DNA of 64,000 nucleotides from Mesorhabditis belari (lineage: Eukaryota; Nematoda; Chromadorea; Rhabditida; Rhabditidae). The stretch lies in the NCBI GenBank assembly GCA_958450365.1, contig CAUEEP010000939.1:1488001-1552000 (forward strand), given 5' to 3'. Within the stretch, counting starts at the first letter, position 1. Every line of letters starts with the position of its first letter. The position numbers and the translations under genes were made by a program. The notes beneath the pieces were generated by a model that had not been told where the DNA came from, did no database searches, and saw only the letters and a list, made by a program, of their open reading frames with translations. Positions 10,840 through 24,700 of the stretch are shown here, piece by piece.

Positions 10840-11450
10840 ATATTTTGGTCAATTTTGGTCCAATTTGGTCCAATTTCGTTGAATTTCGTTGAATTTCGTT
10901 GAATTTGGCTAAATCTAAGTCAAATTTGTCAAATTAAAGTCAAATTTGGTCAAATTTGGTCCAATTTGTCGAATCTAAGTCAAATTTGGGTCGAACTTGG
11001 TCGAATTTGATCCAATTGGTTCAATTTGTTGAATCTAAGTCAAATTTTGGTCCAATTTGGTTAAATTTGATCCAATTTGGTCCAATTTGTCGAATCTAAG
11101 TCAAATTTTGGTCCAATTTGGTCACAATTTGGTCGAATTTGGTCAAATTTGGTCGAATTTGGTCCAATTTATCAAATCTAAGTCAAATTTTGGTCCAACT
11201 TGGTCATATTTGGTCCAATTGGTTCAATTTGGTCAAATTTGGTCAAAACTAAGTCAAATTTGTCAAATCCAAGTCAAATTTTGATCAAATTTGTCAAATT
11301 TTGGTCCAATTTGGTCCAATTTGGTCCGATTTGGTCCAGTTGGTCCAATTTGGTCAAATCTAAGTCAAATTAAAGCCGATTTGTCAATGTTTAGGTAATT
11401 TGTCAAAGTTAAGTCAAATTTCTCAATGTTTAAGTCAAATTCGTCAAATC
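10840..11450. repeat. GGTCCAATTT / AAGTCAAATTT array
   Basis: About 600 bp of 11-12 bp units of the type GGTC[C/A]AATTT with interspersed CTAAGTCAAATTT. The AATTT tracts recur close to the DNA helical period. A plus-strand open frame inside (11057-11284) is only the repeat translated. Confidence 0.85.
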
Positions 11451-11954
11451 CGAGACGAAATTCTTCGACTAAGAGGGGTTTTTTGCTTCAAAATATCCAC
11501 ATCGATGTCTATTTTAATAGGCTAAGCCTCAATCTAAGCTCTAGCTGAGCTTTCGATCACATTTTTCTTGTGTTCTACTCGTCTAAGGGGGATTTTTCCA
11601 AGAAAAAACAATAATAAAGGCTTAAATTTCCGGGAAAATCCCTTAATTGTGATTAAGGACTTTCCCACCGCTCAAATTCCCTGCTATTTTTAATACCTGC
11701 TATCTATTTTTAATAATATTTGACCCTGCTTTCCCTCTTTTCCCGCTCATTGGATTCTATGGCTTTCACTCTACTTGTTTACGGGGTTTTTCCGATCTCT
11801 CGAGATTGACGTCATCGCTTTTCTTTCTCTTTTTACCCCCGAACCTCCTCCCCTTTTTTTTAGCCCCGAAACGTATCGATTACTCGCTAAAAATAGCATT
11901 CAAAATATTTTTAGGCTTTAAGAGAAGCTCTTAGAGTTTAAAAATCGTTAATAA

Positions 11955-12690
11955 ACAGCTTACCTAAGGCTAATCTAAGGCTAATCTAAGGCTAATCTAA
12001 GGTTAAACTAAGGCTAAGGTTTGTTTACCTTAAAAATGACAATGCTAATGCCAATGCTAATGCAAAATGATTGCATTTAAGCGAACAGCTTTCCTCTTTT
12101 GAAAATTTGAAGATTTACTGGTCAAAGATAGGTTTTAAAGCAAAATTAGGATTGAAATTAGTATTTAAAGCAAGATTGCCATTGAAATTAGCATTTAAAA
12201 CAGCGTTTAAAGCAAATTCGAAAAATTCTCACTAGGGAAGGTGAACTTGCTGAGCCAAATGGCATGCAATTTGTACCATTCGACGCAGAATTTCACGGTG
12301 ATTCCGAATCTGTTTTCCGTTTTTGCTGAACATTTTCCTGGCAGCCAAAATATGTCAATTTTAAGCGCAAAAGTTTAAAAACTTTAAATAAGTTAAAGTT
12401 TTTAAGCTTTAAACCTTCTCTACCCTAAAACTTTAAACATACTCTACCTTTAAGCTTTAAACTTCCTCTACCTTTAAGCTTTAAACTTCCTCTACCTCTA
12501 CCTACTCTACCTTTAAGCTTTAAGCTTTCTCTACCTCTACCTACTCTACCTTTAAGCTTTAAACCTACTCTAACGCTCGACCACGGCCTACTAGAATCTT
12601 GATTGACTCATTTTTATGTTCAAATCAAATTCAAATTCAATCAAATTCAATCAAATTCAATCAAATTCAATCAAATTCAAATTCAATCAA
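11955..12690. repeat. Short tandem repeats upstream of mef-2 exon 1
   Basis: Three arrays: AAGGCTAATCT (11960-12010), CTTTAAACTTCCTCTACC-type units (12395-12570) and TCAAATTCAA (12618-12690). No gene is seen here; this should be the immediate upstream or 5' intronic sequence of mef-2. Confidence 0.65.
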
Positions 12691-12757
12691 ATTTTAATAA
12701 GATATTTGATAATTCTTATGAAAATCGATTCAATTTTAATTGATTTTTGATTTTCAG

Positions 12758-15700
12758 ATGGGCCGTAAGAAGATCCAAATCACCCGAATCGCCGATGAGC
12801 GGAATCGTCAGGTTTGTGAGCTTTTTTTCGATTTCATTCCATATTTCTACAAGATCTAAACCTGTTTATTAATATATTATTATTATATTCTTATTATATT
12901 CTTATTATCATCATCATCATCATCATTATGTCCTTATACTTCTGTAAAATTGCAATACCCAGACAAAGTTCTTCAACTTTTCCCACTCCGTCAGTTCAAA
13001 AGACACTCAAAGGCACAGAGCTTTTGACTGACCATTCTTCGAGTGTTCTACCACTCAACTTCTCTTCTTTTTCTTATCAAGATAATAAAGAAAGAAATTG
13101 GCAAGAGCTAGAGCTAGAGCTAGCGCTAGAGCCGGAGAGAGGATTCAACCTCGATCTTTTGCTTTAACTGACTTTTGCTTTCACTGCCTTGGCAATTGCT
13201 AACCATTGAGCTATCTGGTATCTAATTGACCAGAGAAAGAGGGAAAGACAAGAGGAAAAAGAGAGAATGGATGGAAGGAAGGGAGAAAGAAAGAAAGGAA
13301 GTAAGAAAGAACTACTCGGGTTTTCAGAACCGTGTTAATTCAAAAGTTAGTTCAACTTCCTAGTTCATCCAATGGTTATGATTACAGTATTCGACAAAAT
13401 TGAACCAGTTTCTAGCAGACAGATCAAGAAATTTTCAGCTTTTTGCTAAAAGGTAGAAAGTGATTCGTCTATTATAGCATCTTGCTTATGGACGAAAAGT
13501 TTGTCTTTATGTCTGTCTGTCCATTCACTTCATAACTCGATTCTCAGTGGGAATTTTGCTCTGATTTTTTGAGACAATCGACTACGACTAACCTAATCTG
13601 ACCCTGAACCTAATCGGAACCTAATCAGAACCTAATCGAAGCCGAATCGGAACCTAATCTGACCCTGGACCTGATCGGAACCTAATCGGAACCTAATCGA
13701 AGCCGAATCGGAACCAAATGAGAACCTAATCTGAATGACTATGTAATCGACTACGGCTGTTTCGCCTGTCAAATCAGAATTGAAAAATCTTTAACCGTTT
13801 TTAAGCAAAGTTGAAAAAATTTGGCTGAATTTGGTGGCGAGATCAAAGGAGTACTTAGAGCTACGATTGATGGCTCAGGCCTATTGTAAACTGTAAAAAC
13901 GTCAAGATTACTGTAGACTGAAAGACTACAATACTCCTGACTCTGCTCTACAGCCTAATCTACTGCCAAATCTACAGTACTCTTGACGGATGCTGTAGCC
14001 TACAGTATTCTTGACGGATACTGTAGCCTACAGTACTCTTGACGGATACTGTAGCCTACAGTACTCTTGACAGATACTGTAGCCTACAATACTCTTGACG
14101 GATACCTACAGTACTCTTGACGGATACTGTAGCCTGAAAGACTACGATAGTCAAGTCAAGTCAAGCTCATAGCTTTCAACCAGCTCCTCTCCTCTCCAAT
14201 CTCGATTTCACAAACGTGAAACCATTCCCACAAAGCCTTTACGGCTCGTGTCTCTCCACACACTCATCCAGAACTCTCCGTGTGGAAAAGGCTGAAAAGA
14301 CGATCCATTCCATCCATTCCCAGTCGTGACCCTTCTTTGTTTGCTCGTTTGTCCGTTGGTCCCTTCACCTCTTTCTTTTTCTTTTTTCAATCCTGTATTC
14401 CCGGACTGTTTACGGTCTTTTCAGCGGTTTTTTCTTCTTCTTCAGCTTTTGCGGACCAATTACGGATCTATGACAGTACAAAGGAGTATTCAGGGGTTGA
14501 GGGAATATTGGAACAATCATTATGATGAAAGAGAATGAAAGAGAATGAAAGATAGAAGAGTTTATGAATGAATCAAAGAAAGAAGAAGAAAAGAGTTATA
14601 AGAGAAAAGAATGAAAGCCAACCATGAGTATTGACATCTCGAGGATTCAAAGCGAAATCTGAATCTGAATCAAAAAATCTGAATGCCGGAATGGAATAGC
14701 TTCAGTCCTGGATTTATGGAGTTCTAAAAAATAGATCTGAAGATCTGAAGATCAGAGTAGAACCGAAGGTTTCTGGTGAAAGGGAAAGAAAAGACTTTTG
14801 CGAACCTAATCGAAGCTAAATGAGAACCTGATCGGAACATAATCGAAACCGAATGAGAACCTAATCGAAACCTAACCTAACCCTAACATAATCGGAACCA
14901 AATGGAAGCCGAATCGGAACCTAGTTTGAGCCTGGACCTGATCGGAACCTAATCGGAACCAAATGGAAGCCGAATCGGAACCTAATCTGACCTTGAACCT
15001 GATCGGAACCTAATCGGAACCTAATCGAAGCCGAATCGGAATCTAATTTGACCTTGAAACTGATCGGAACTTAATCTGAACCTAACCGAAGCCGAATCGG
15101 AACCTAATTTGAGCCTGGACCTGATCGGAACCTAATCGGAACCAAATCGAAGCCGAATCGGAACCTAATCTGAACCTAATCGAAACCTAATCGAAACCTA
15201 ATCAAAACCTAATCAAAACCTAATCGAAACCTAATCGAACCCGAATTAGAATCGGGTAATTGCAATGTGACCTAAGCCAACTCTTGCTTTACCAAAGCAA
15301 TATCTCAGTAATCTTTTTATCTACAACATAAACTCTCGATCTTGCTGTAGATCCTGTTGTGGATCATGCTGTAAATCTTGCTGTAAATCTTGCTGTAGAT
15401 CTTGCTGTAAATCTTGCTGTAAATCTTGCTGTAGCTCCCCTAGCCACTCTCAATCCTCGATCAATCAATCCAAACGCCAACAGAACTATCCGTGGGTGGT
15501 GTACGTGGTTTGACCAAATCCCAATTCATAACTCAAATCGAATATATTCAATGATCTCTAGACAAATATTTTTTCATCTCTTTTTTTCATTTCTTTTTTT
15601 TCTTTTCATGTCCAGTGAAAACTTTTGTGTTTGTTTAGCTGAAAATTTAATTAAAAAGGCCACTCCAATTGAGGGACCGGATATTTTAAGCAAAAAAAAC

Positions 15701-18700
15701 CTGCTAAAATAGATATAGATATGAAATAGATATGAAATTTGATATCTAAACTTATCTGGATTGATATCTGGGTTGATACCTGGTTGAGCTTAGGTTCCAC
15801 TACAAGATAAGACTACTCTACTACAAGATAAGACAATTTATCGACTTTTACCGTGATCTACAGTAGACTACAGGCTCTCCGCTCTCTAAAACTACCGTAA
15901 CCTCAGCCAGTTTCCATTCGATCAGCCCAATTTGACTGATCCTTGTGATTCTCTCATCAAATTTACCAAAATTAGGTTAATCAAATGGAAACTGACTGAA
16001 ATCAGTCAGTTTGACAGTAGTTTTGACACCTTTTGAAAAACGTCATGAGTCGAGGAGTACAGCCTACTGTAGGTTACTGTATAAGAACTGTATTACTGTA
16101 TTACTGAAGATAGCTTGGCATTTAAAACATACATTTATTCAGACGAAGAATTTCGTACAAACAATAGCACAACCCTAATTTCGTAAAAACAAGCACAACC
16201 CTAAATCCATAAAAGCATAAGCTTTAAATCTAGAAAAGAAAAAACCCATATATGAGAAAAATGTATCAATAATCCAGCCGGCGGGATCGAACCCTCAACC
16301 TCTCGAATGAGAAACCGGCCTCTTAGCCACTCGGCCATGACGACCCTCGACGCCCCTCGCTTCACTCGGCTTTTTACTTCAAAACCTCGATTTTCTTCAA
16401 TGAACCTGGAAAAAGACCGCGACCTCACCTATAAGAGGGCACCATGCGAGGGGAACGAAAAGGTCGTGGTGGTGTAGGAGATAGTGTGTTAGACTGCAAA
16501 ACTGGCGGCCATCTCGGCTCGTGGGTTCAATTCCGCTTACCGCCAAATTCTTCCCCTTTTTTTAGAAAAACTTCCTAAAACACTTCTTTATGATTATTAT
16601 AATGTTTTTAAAGCATTAATTAGCTATTTTTCTAGCTATGTTTCTAGCTATTTTTCTAGCTGACTTCTAGCTTCAATCTTCTTATCTGTTCTCCTCAGCT
16701 TTGAAAGACATTTACGGGCGCTTTACTTACAAACGCCTTTCGAAACTTTTGCTCAAAAGTCCTTGACTAGATTTAGCAAAATTTTGAAAGCATATATTGA
16801 ATATAATTCTCTATTTTTCGAATAAAACATCGAAAATGCGTTCAGGTGACGTTCACGAAGCGAAAATTCGGTCTGATGAAGAAAGCCTACGAGTTGTCGG
16901 TGCTTTGCGATTGCGAGATTGCGCTCATCGTTTTCAACTCGACGAACAAGCTTTTCCAGTGAGTCGAAAGTTTTTTAAAGGCGAATTTCTAGAGCAAATT
17001 CTAGACGAATTGCTAGAAGATTTCTAGACGAATTTCTAGAGCAAATTCTAGAGCAAATTCCAGACCAAATTCTAGACCAATTTCTAGATCAATTTCTAGA
17101 CCAAATCCAGACCAATTTCTAGACCAAATCCAGACCAATTTCTAGACCAAATTCTAGACCAAATCCAGACCAATTTCTAGACCAATTTCCAAACCAATTT
17201 CTAGATCGTAATCCTCATAATTTCACATACAAATTACGAGGATTACGGTAGGAAAGTCCTGGCAAAAATTCGACAAAATCACGTCTAACAAAAAAAAAAG
17301 AGATTTTTGCCGATTTTTGTCGCTTTTTTGCCTCACAAAGTCTTTTTTTCTAATCAAAAACCATATATTCTCCTATTTTCAATGAAATGAATGCATAAAT
17401 GAACGGAAATTTTCAATTTTCCCCTCTATTTTCACCTATTTATGTTCAAAAAAGCCCCCGAAATTCGAAAAGGCTAAAATTAAGCCAAAATTAGTCTAAA
17501 AGTTGAAACAAAAAGGTAAAAAAGAGCTTTCTCTTTCTTTTTTTCTAAGGAGAAAATCGAATTTTCACAATTCTTTGAGAAAAAAAAAAAGAAGGAAAAG
17601 AAGGAAAAAGAAGAGAAAAACTGAAGCTGAAATTAGCCTCAGCTCTCTCCCACGTCACCAATGCCCTTTTCGGGGTTTTAATGAAGAATCTTTAGATGAG
17701 AAGTATTGAGAATTGATAATGAGAAACAATTTAAGCTTTTTCTCAGCACCGACTATTCTATTTTCACTATTTTGACTATCATTCGATGCAGAATAAAATT
17801 GTGCTTCGAATGGTACCAAAATCGACCCCAAATATAATCTCCATGCAAAGTTATTGGCTAAAAACCTAAACCACAGCTATTCTGAGCGCGACTTAACCTT
17901 TTGCCTTATAACTTTTGCATGGAGATTATATTTTGGGTCGATTTTGGTATCATTCGACGAGCGATTTTCTTCTGCATCGAATGATAGTTAAAACAGTCAA
18001 AAGCAAAGCGTTGGTACTGAGAAAAATAGAAAAACTGTAGATTGCCAACGGCAAAAAAAAGCTGACAGACGTTTTCGTTACAATTTTACCTTATATCGCT
18101 TACCGTATTTTAATGAAAGGCGGAACTTCGTAGATTCACATCCAGTTCTTTTGCCAATCCTATAATGAGACCTAAGCCTAAGCCTAAGCCTAAGCCCAAA
18201 ATCGACTTGGCTAAGACCTAAGCCTCTAGCCAAGCCAAGTCAAGCCTAAGTCAAGCCTAAGCCTAAGCCTGAGCCTGCCTATGGCGGAGCCTAAGTCAAG
18301 CCTAAGTCTAAGCCTAAGCCTAAGCCTAAGTCTAAGCCTGAGCTAAGCCTAAGCCTAAGCCTAAGTCAAGCCTAAGTCTAAGCCTAAGCCTAAGCCTAAG
18401 CCTAAGCCTGAGCTAAGCCTATGGCTAAGCCTAAGTCAAGCCTAAGTCTAAGCCTAAGTCAAGCCTAAGTCAAGCCTAAGCCAAGCCTATGGCTAAGCCC
18501 AAGCCTAAGCCTAAGCCTAAGCCTGAGCCAGCCTAAGCCTAAGCCTAACCCTAAGCCCACCCTGACGACTATGGTACTAGCTACTAATACTTTTTAATCG
18601 TACCCCGTAGCTACAGTAACCCATAGCTAGAAAGGTGCATTTATTTAGCACAAAGTACACAGACATTGATTTTCTTACGTATAAGATATTCAGTTAAATC

Positions 18701-21700
18701 CCTTCACTTTTACAATCCATTTGACAAGAGCTCGACGTCAAGAGTACTGTAGGCAAAAAGACTACGGTAATCAAGGGATTTTAAAAATAAATTCAGCTAC
18801 AAAAGCTTGCTCAAATCCTCAAGCAATCAACCTAAATCGCGATCAAATGAACAGAAAACTTTCTCCGCAAATTCCCCGACTCTACTTCAATCTTTTGCAT
18901 CGTACTACTTTTGCAGTAAACATTTCCCATCTTTTTTTTTTCAAATCCCAGGAAACGAGAGTCGGATTTGGGTGATTTTTCTGATTTCCGTCGATTCTCG
19001 TGATTTCTCTTACTATTTTCTTCCAATTTTCTTTAATTTTCTCTTTTATCGCAAATCCTCTCCTCATATCCGATGAACGTAGGCAAATCCTGGCCAACAA
19101 GGCCAACAAGTAGACAGGAAGAGATTGAAATGAATGGAAGAAAGGCAAGAAAGGCTTTGGATTCAGGATTGAGGACTTCATTTGGAAATCGAAACGAAAA
19201 ATTGCAAATATTGGGAGGGGGACTAAAAGGAAACGCTTTCTAGCCAGGAATGCTTTTTGATTTGCAGTTTAGCAGTCAAAAATCGAATCATTGTCTTTTG
19301 AGGGGTTTAGATTTGGAAAAAAAGCAAGTCTACCAATGCTTTAGGAGCGAGTTTATCAAAAGCAAGTGCTTCTTTTCAAAAGCAAGTCACAACGAAGCTA
19401 GCTTACTTCAAAAATAGTTTTAAAAAGCCAAAACTGGTCAAAGAAAAGCCAAAAACTGTTCAAAAAAGGCAAAAACTGTTCAAAAACAGCCATAGAGGAG
19501 CCGAACTCGTGAACTCTTGAACCGAAACCAAGCCCACTGCCATTAGGCTATCAGTACCTTGCTAAAGAAAGAAAAAAAATGACTTATCTTGTCAAAACTT
19601 GTCAAAGAAACCAAAATCCTTTCTTCTCCTCACAAAAATCCAATAAACAAATCGAATCTTAAGCCTTTTAAGTTTACGTTAGCCAAAAAAAGCTTTACGA
19701 TTGTCTATGGAAGCAATTTGTACGTCAAAAAAGCTACCGTATCGGTTCCTATTTTGATCTAATACGGTTCCAATACGGTTCCTTCAAAATATTCAAATGG
19801 TTTTTGGTCTTTTTTCCTTTAAAAAAAATCAATATTTCTCTTTAATTCCTGAAATTTTTCAGGCAAAATATCTATTTTTAAACGACTGACCAGGGAAATG
19901 TTTTGCTTTTCTTTGTTTTCTTTTCTTTTCTTTTCTTTTTTCTACTCCCCCGCAAAGCGAACAGTGTGTTTTGGTCACTGGGATAATGGAATCGGATTTG
20001 AATGTTTGTGCTTTCACTGAAGAGCTTTTTGAGCAAAAGATGATCATTTCTGGTCAAAATCGGGACCGAACTCGAGCACCCTTTTTATCAGAGCATCTTG
20101 GCAACGGAGACCTTTACCACTTGGCCAACGGTGAGACGGATGCACCCTTCGAAAATCTCCCTTTTCAACCAAATTTCACAAGTTCGGGCAGCAACCGGGA
20201 TCGAACCAGGGTCCTAGCAACTGGTACCCGGCTTCAAAACGCCGCCCGTTACCAGTTGATCAAAGGTGAGCCCGCGGCTCACTTCAGAAAACCGGCTTTC
20301 AACCAAAAAAATAGAATGAGTGGGGGAGCAACCGGGATCGAACCGAGGTCCTAGCAACCAAGACCAACTCACCAAACGGCGCCCTTTACCACCCGGCCAC
20401 AAACGAGCCAGACGGTCTCCTGAAAACTCGGCTTCTCAACGAAAATCTGCAAATTTGCAAATGTTTTTTGGCGTCTCTATCCTTTTTTTTGTCATTTTTT
20501 CCCTTCACCCTGGCTTCCGGCCTTAAATAAATCATCAACTTATCCCTCGGAAAGGAAAAATTCTTCAAAAAAAAACTTTTTCACATATTTTTTTTGTGAG
20601 GAAATCTTAGAAATTCTTAGAAAAAAATAAAAAAATTTTGAAATCGGAAATTGAAGCCTAAAATTTCGAGTGAAATAGCACGAAATGTGGGTGGATTTTG
20701 TGGAAATCGACTGAATGATTGGATTTTAGAGATAGCCAATAGTATGGATAAGTTTATGTTATTAAAAAAACATCTTTTCAGGGTGAAAATAGCCGATACT
20801 GTGCGTACTTTGTGCGTACTGTGCTCGGGTAAACGTTAGCTCTCTGGCGCACAAGATTCCCGATTTCTTAAAGAGTCTCGTACTTTGTGCTCATCGGTAA
20901 ACGCTCGCTCTCTGGCGCCGTAGATTCCCAATATTCTCAAGAGTCGTACTTTGTGTTCCCCAGTAAACGCCCTCTCTCTGGCGCACAGGATTCCCAATTT
21001 CCTACAGAATCTCGTACTTTGTGCTCATTGGTAAACGCTCGCTCTCTGGCGCACTAGACTCCCAATGTCCTCAAGAGTCGTACTTTGTATCCCCAATAAA
21101 CGCTCGCTCTCTGGCGCAAAAGATTCCCAATTTCCTCGAGTCGCGTACTTTGTGCGTCCTCTGGGGCTCATTGGTAAACGCTCGCTCTTTGGCGCACTAG
21201 GTTCTCAATTTTCTAAAGTTTTGCGTACTTTGTGCTTTGAGAAATGATTTTTTCGAGTTATCAATCATTACTTTTGAGTACTTTGTGCGTTCTCTGTGCT
21301 CACCTTTAAACGCGCTGGAGCACCGAAAAAGTTCATGCACCAGAAAGCGAGCGTTGACCGATGAGCACAAAGTACGCTAAAGCACAAAGTACAAAGTACT
21401 TACGAAGCGCTAAAATTACCGTAATTTTTTTTGCTTATTACGCTTCTTAAAGCTACACCACTCAAACAAATACCATTTTTTTCTCTTTTAGACAATTTTT
21501 GCCTGCCAAATCTCGAACTGATTTTCTCTTAAGAAACAAAAATTTCACGTGATTTCGCCAAAACAAGAGATTTCAAACAGATTTCATCACTTTTTTTGGG
21601 GGATTTTCTTATGAGAAATGATTTTTTTTCGGGTTATCAATCATCAATTTGGACTGATTTGATCCAAAAATGGATCGGGGATCGAAAATGAATCCAAAAA

Positions 21701-24700
21701 TGGATCGGGGATCGGCAATTTTTGGCATTTATTAAGAGAAAAATTGAAAAAATTAAGAAAAAGGGATTTCACGGGGACTTTGGGGTTAAATCCGATTTTC
21801 CACGTCGGTCTCGAGGTGTCTGCTTGGCGCAGTGGCTAGAGCGTCCGTCTCGCAGGGGGTTTCGATATCGAGGCCGAGGGTTCGATCCCGGTCACCGCAT
21901 TTTTTTCCTGATTTTTCTCTAATTGCCCAAATTTTCGTTTCCATCTCAAAATGTTATTGATGACTTCCAGTAGTCAATTTCTCTGCACAAAACCCCTAAT
22001 TTCCACTTTCTTTAACCGGCAATTATGCTGAATTGCTGATTCTGCGCTCTCCGGCCGCATTCTGAGAAAGTTGCAAGAGGAAAAAGAGGGAAAAGCTAAC
22101 AAAAAATGGCTGAAAAAGGAAAAAAAGGATCAAAAATGGAAAAAAGAAAAAAAGGCTGCTTCCTAATTGGAATCGAAGGGGTAAAACGAGCCGATATTTG
22201 AAAAAGAAAGAAAAAAAAGAGAGATTTTGTGTTGAAAGACTCACATGATCTCGGTGTTTTTTTAGATGAGGGATTTGTTCCTTTTTCTGCTCAATCTTTG
22301 AGAATATTATAGGAGAAACAGAAAAATTTGTGGGAAAGTTATAATATGAATAGACTACAGTAGGCTAAGTAGGGCTGCAGTAGGCTAAGTAGGGCTGCAG
22401 TAGGCCAAATAGGGCTACAGTAGGCTAAGGAGGGCTACAGTAGGCTAAATCGGCTAGTAGGGCAATTTTTACGAAACAGATCCCTTCTGGCGGAATAACT
22501 TTAGCATTTTTTCATAGCCAGCTACATCTTTGCACTGAAAAACGTGGCACAAATATCTTTAGAATACGGTAGCCTCTTTAGAGTATGATAGCTTCTTTAG
22601 AGTATGATAGCTTCTTTAGATTACGGTAGTTCTATGCTAACTTTCGATTACGGTGCTTTTCTCGAAGTAACTGTAGTTTCAAGTACTTTTGTCCGGTAAC
22701 TTTCAAAGTACCGATTGCTTTCAAAGTACGGTAGCTTACGATGGCTTTTAAAGAACGGTAGCTTACGGTGGGTTTTAAAGTACAGTAGCTTACCGTAGCT
22801 TTTAAAATACGGTATCTTACAGTAGCTTTCGAAGTACGGTAGCTTACGGTGGCTTCTAAAGTACGTTGGCTTACAGTAGCTTACGGTAGCTTCCAAAGTA
22901 CGGTAGCTACAAGACACATTCAATATTAATGAAAACTTTGAAGTTATCGGTTGCTTATCGCTTCCAAAATCGCTTATTTCTCTTTTCACAATAGGTTTGT
23001 ACAAAACGAGCTTTAAATGAAGTGATCTTTGGGTTTCAATCAATTTTAAACAGCCCACAGATTTCTAGCATTTTTGTACCTGCCCGCCCACTCAAATGCC
23101 CATCAATTCGATCTCGAAAAAATCCAAAACATTTCATAAATTCATCCGCTATTCAATCCCTTTATCCGATCATAAAGAGTCAGATAATGGGAGGGGGGTT
23201 CGTTGCTTTTTTTCTTTGCGTTCACAGCGACTCAGACCTCTATTTTTCTCTAGAAACTCTCTAAAACTCTCTAAATCTCTCTAAATCTCTCTAAAACTCT
23301 CTAGAAGCTCTCTAAGCCTCTCTAAAACTCTCTAGTATCTCTCTAAAACTCTCTAAATCTCTCTAGAAACCCTCTAAATATCTCTAAAACTCTCTAGAAA
23401 CCCTCTAAAACTCTCTAAATCTCTAAAACTCTCTAAAACTCTCTACAGCTCTCTAAATCTCTCTAAATCTCTCTAGAAACTCTCTAACTCTCTCTAAAAC
23501 TCTCTAAAACTCTATATTTCTTCAATATTTTTTTTTCAAAAAAGAAACGACCACTGCCCGGCAACCGCATTTTTTTGCCCTTTTCCATGATATTTCGAGC
23601 GAGATTCTCGGGCAAAAATAGGCGAGTGGATAAATTTATTCCCAGCGCCAGTGAAATATCGATTGGAAATGTGGACAGCGGGTTTTTTTTCTCGGAAAAA
23701 CTACGCGAATTTTCTTGCTTTAATAGATGAGGGAAAGTCAGAAAAATGGAAAAAATGGGAAAATGGAAAAATGGGAAAATGGAAAAATGGGAAAATGGGA
23801 AAAATGCAAAAATGCAAAAATCGGGAAATAGGGAAATTTTGTGCAAATTTTAAAGAAACAATCTGGCAAGAAACAACAAAAAAACAACAAGAAAACAAGA
23901 AAACAAAGAAATTCTAGCTTTTAGAAACGACAAGCTTTTTAAGCTTTAAGCTCAAAGCTTTTTAACCTTTTGGAGGCCTTTTTGTGTAAACACACCGCCT
24001 CTAGCGCACTGATTTCTTCAGTTTTTTTTCACTTTCAGCATTTAACGCCTACAATACAATAAACAGTAGATACTAGTAAGTCTTACTGTACCTTAGCCTA
24101 CAGTACTCTAGTCTTACTATATGCTTACAATCTAATAAATGCTAAAATTGCCGATCCCCGATCCATTTTTGGATCAAATCAGTCCAAAACATTTACTGTA
24201 GCAGTTATTGCAAAGCTTATTCATGGTACTTCAGACAGGCTTACCGTAGGCTTACTGTAGGCTTACTGTAGGCTTACTGCAGACCTACTGTGGCCTTACT
24301 GTAGGCTTACCGTGGGCTTACCGTAGGCTTACTGCAGACCTACTGTGGCCTTACTGTAGCCTTACTGTAGGCTTACTGTAGGCTTACTGCAGACCTACTG
24401 TGGCCTTACTGTAGGCTTACTGTAGGCTTACCGTAGGCTTACTGCAGACCTACTGTGGCCTTACTGTAGCCTTACTGTAGGCTTACTGTAGGCTTACTGT
24501 AGGCTTACTGCAGACCTACTGTGGCCTTACTGTAGCCTTATTGTAGGCTTACTGCAGGCTTACTGCAGACCTACTGCAGACCTACTGTAGCCTTATTGTA
24601 GCCTAAAGGCTGCAGGCTTACTGTAGGCTTCCCGTAGCCTTACTGTAGCCTTACTGTAGCACTCACAGTACAGATTATGAGATAGAAATGTGAAAATGTA

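Noticed and set aside
16274..21899. Calling the A/B-box units functional tRNA genes
   Set aside because: Acceptor stems do not pair and anticodon arms are irregular; kept only as tRNA-like units.
22648..23058. 136-codon minus frame with YFESYRKLPYFKS repeats
   Set aside because: Translation of the ACGGTAGCTT array.
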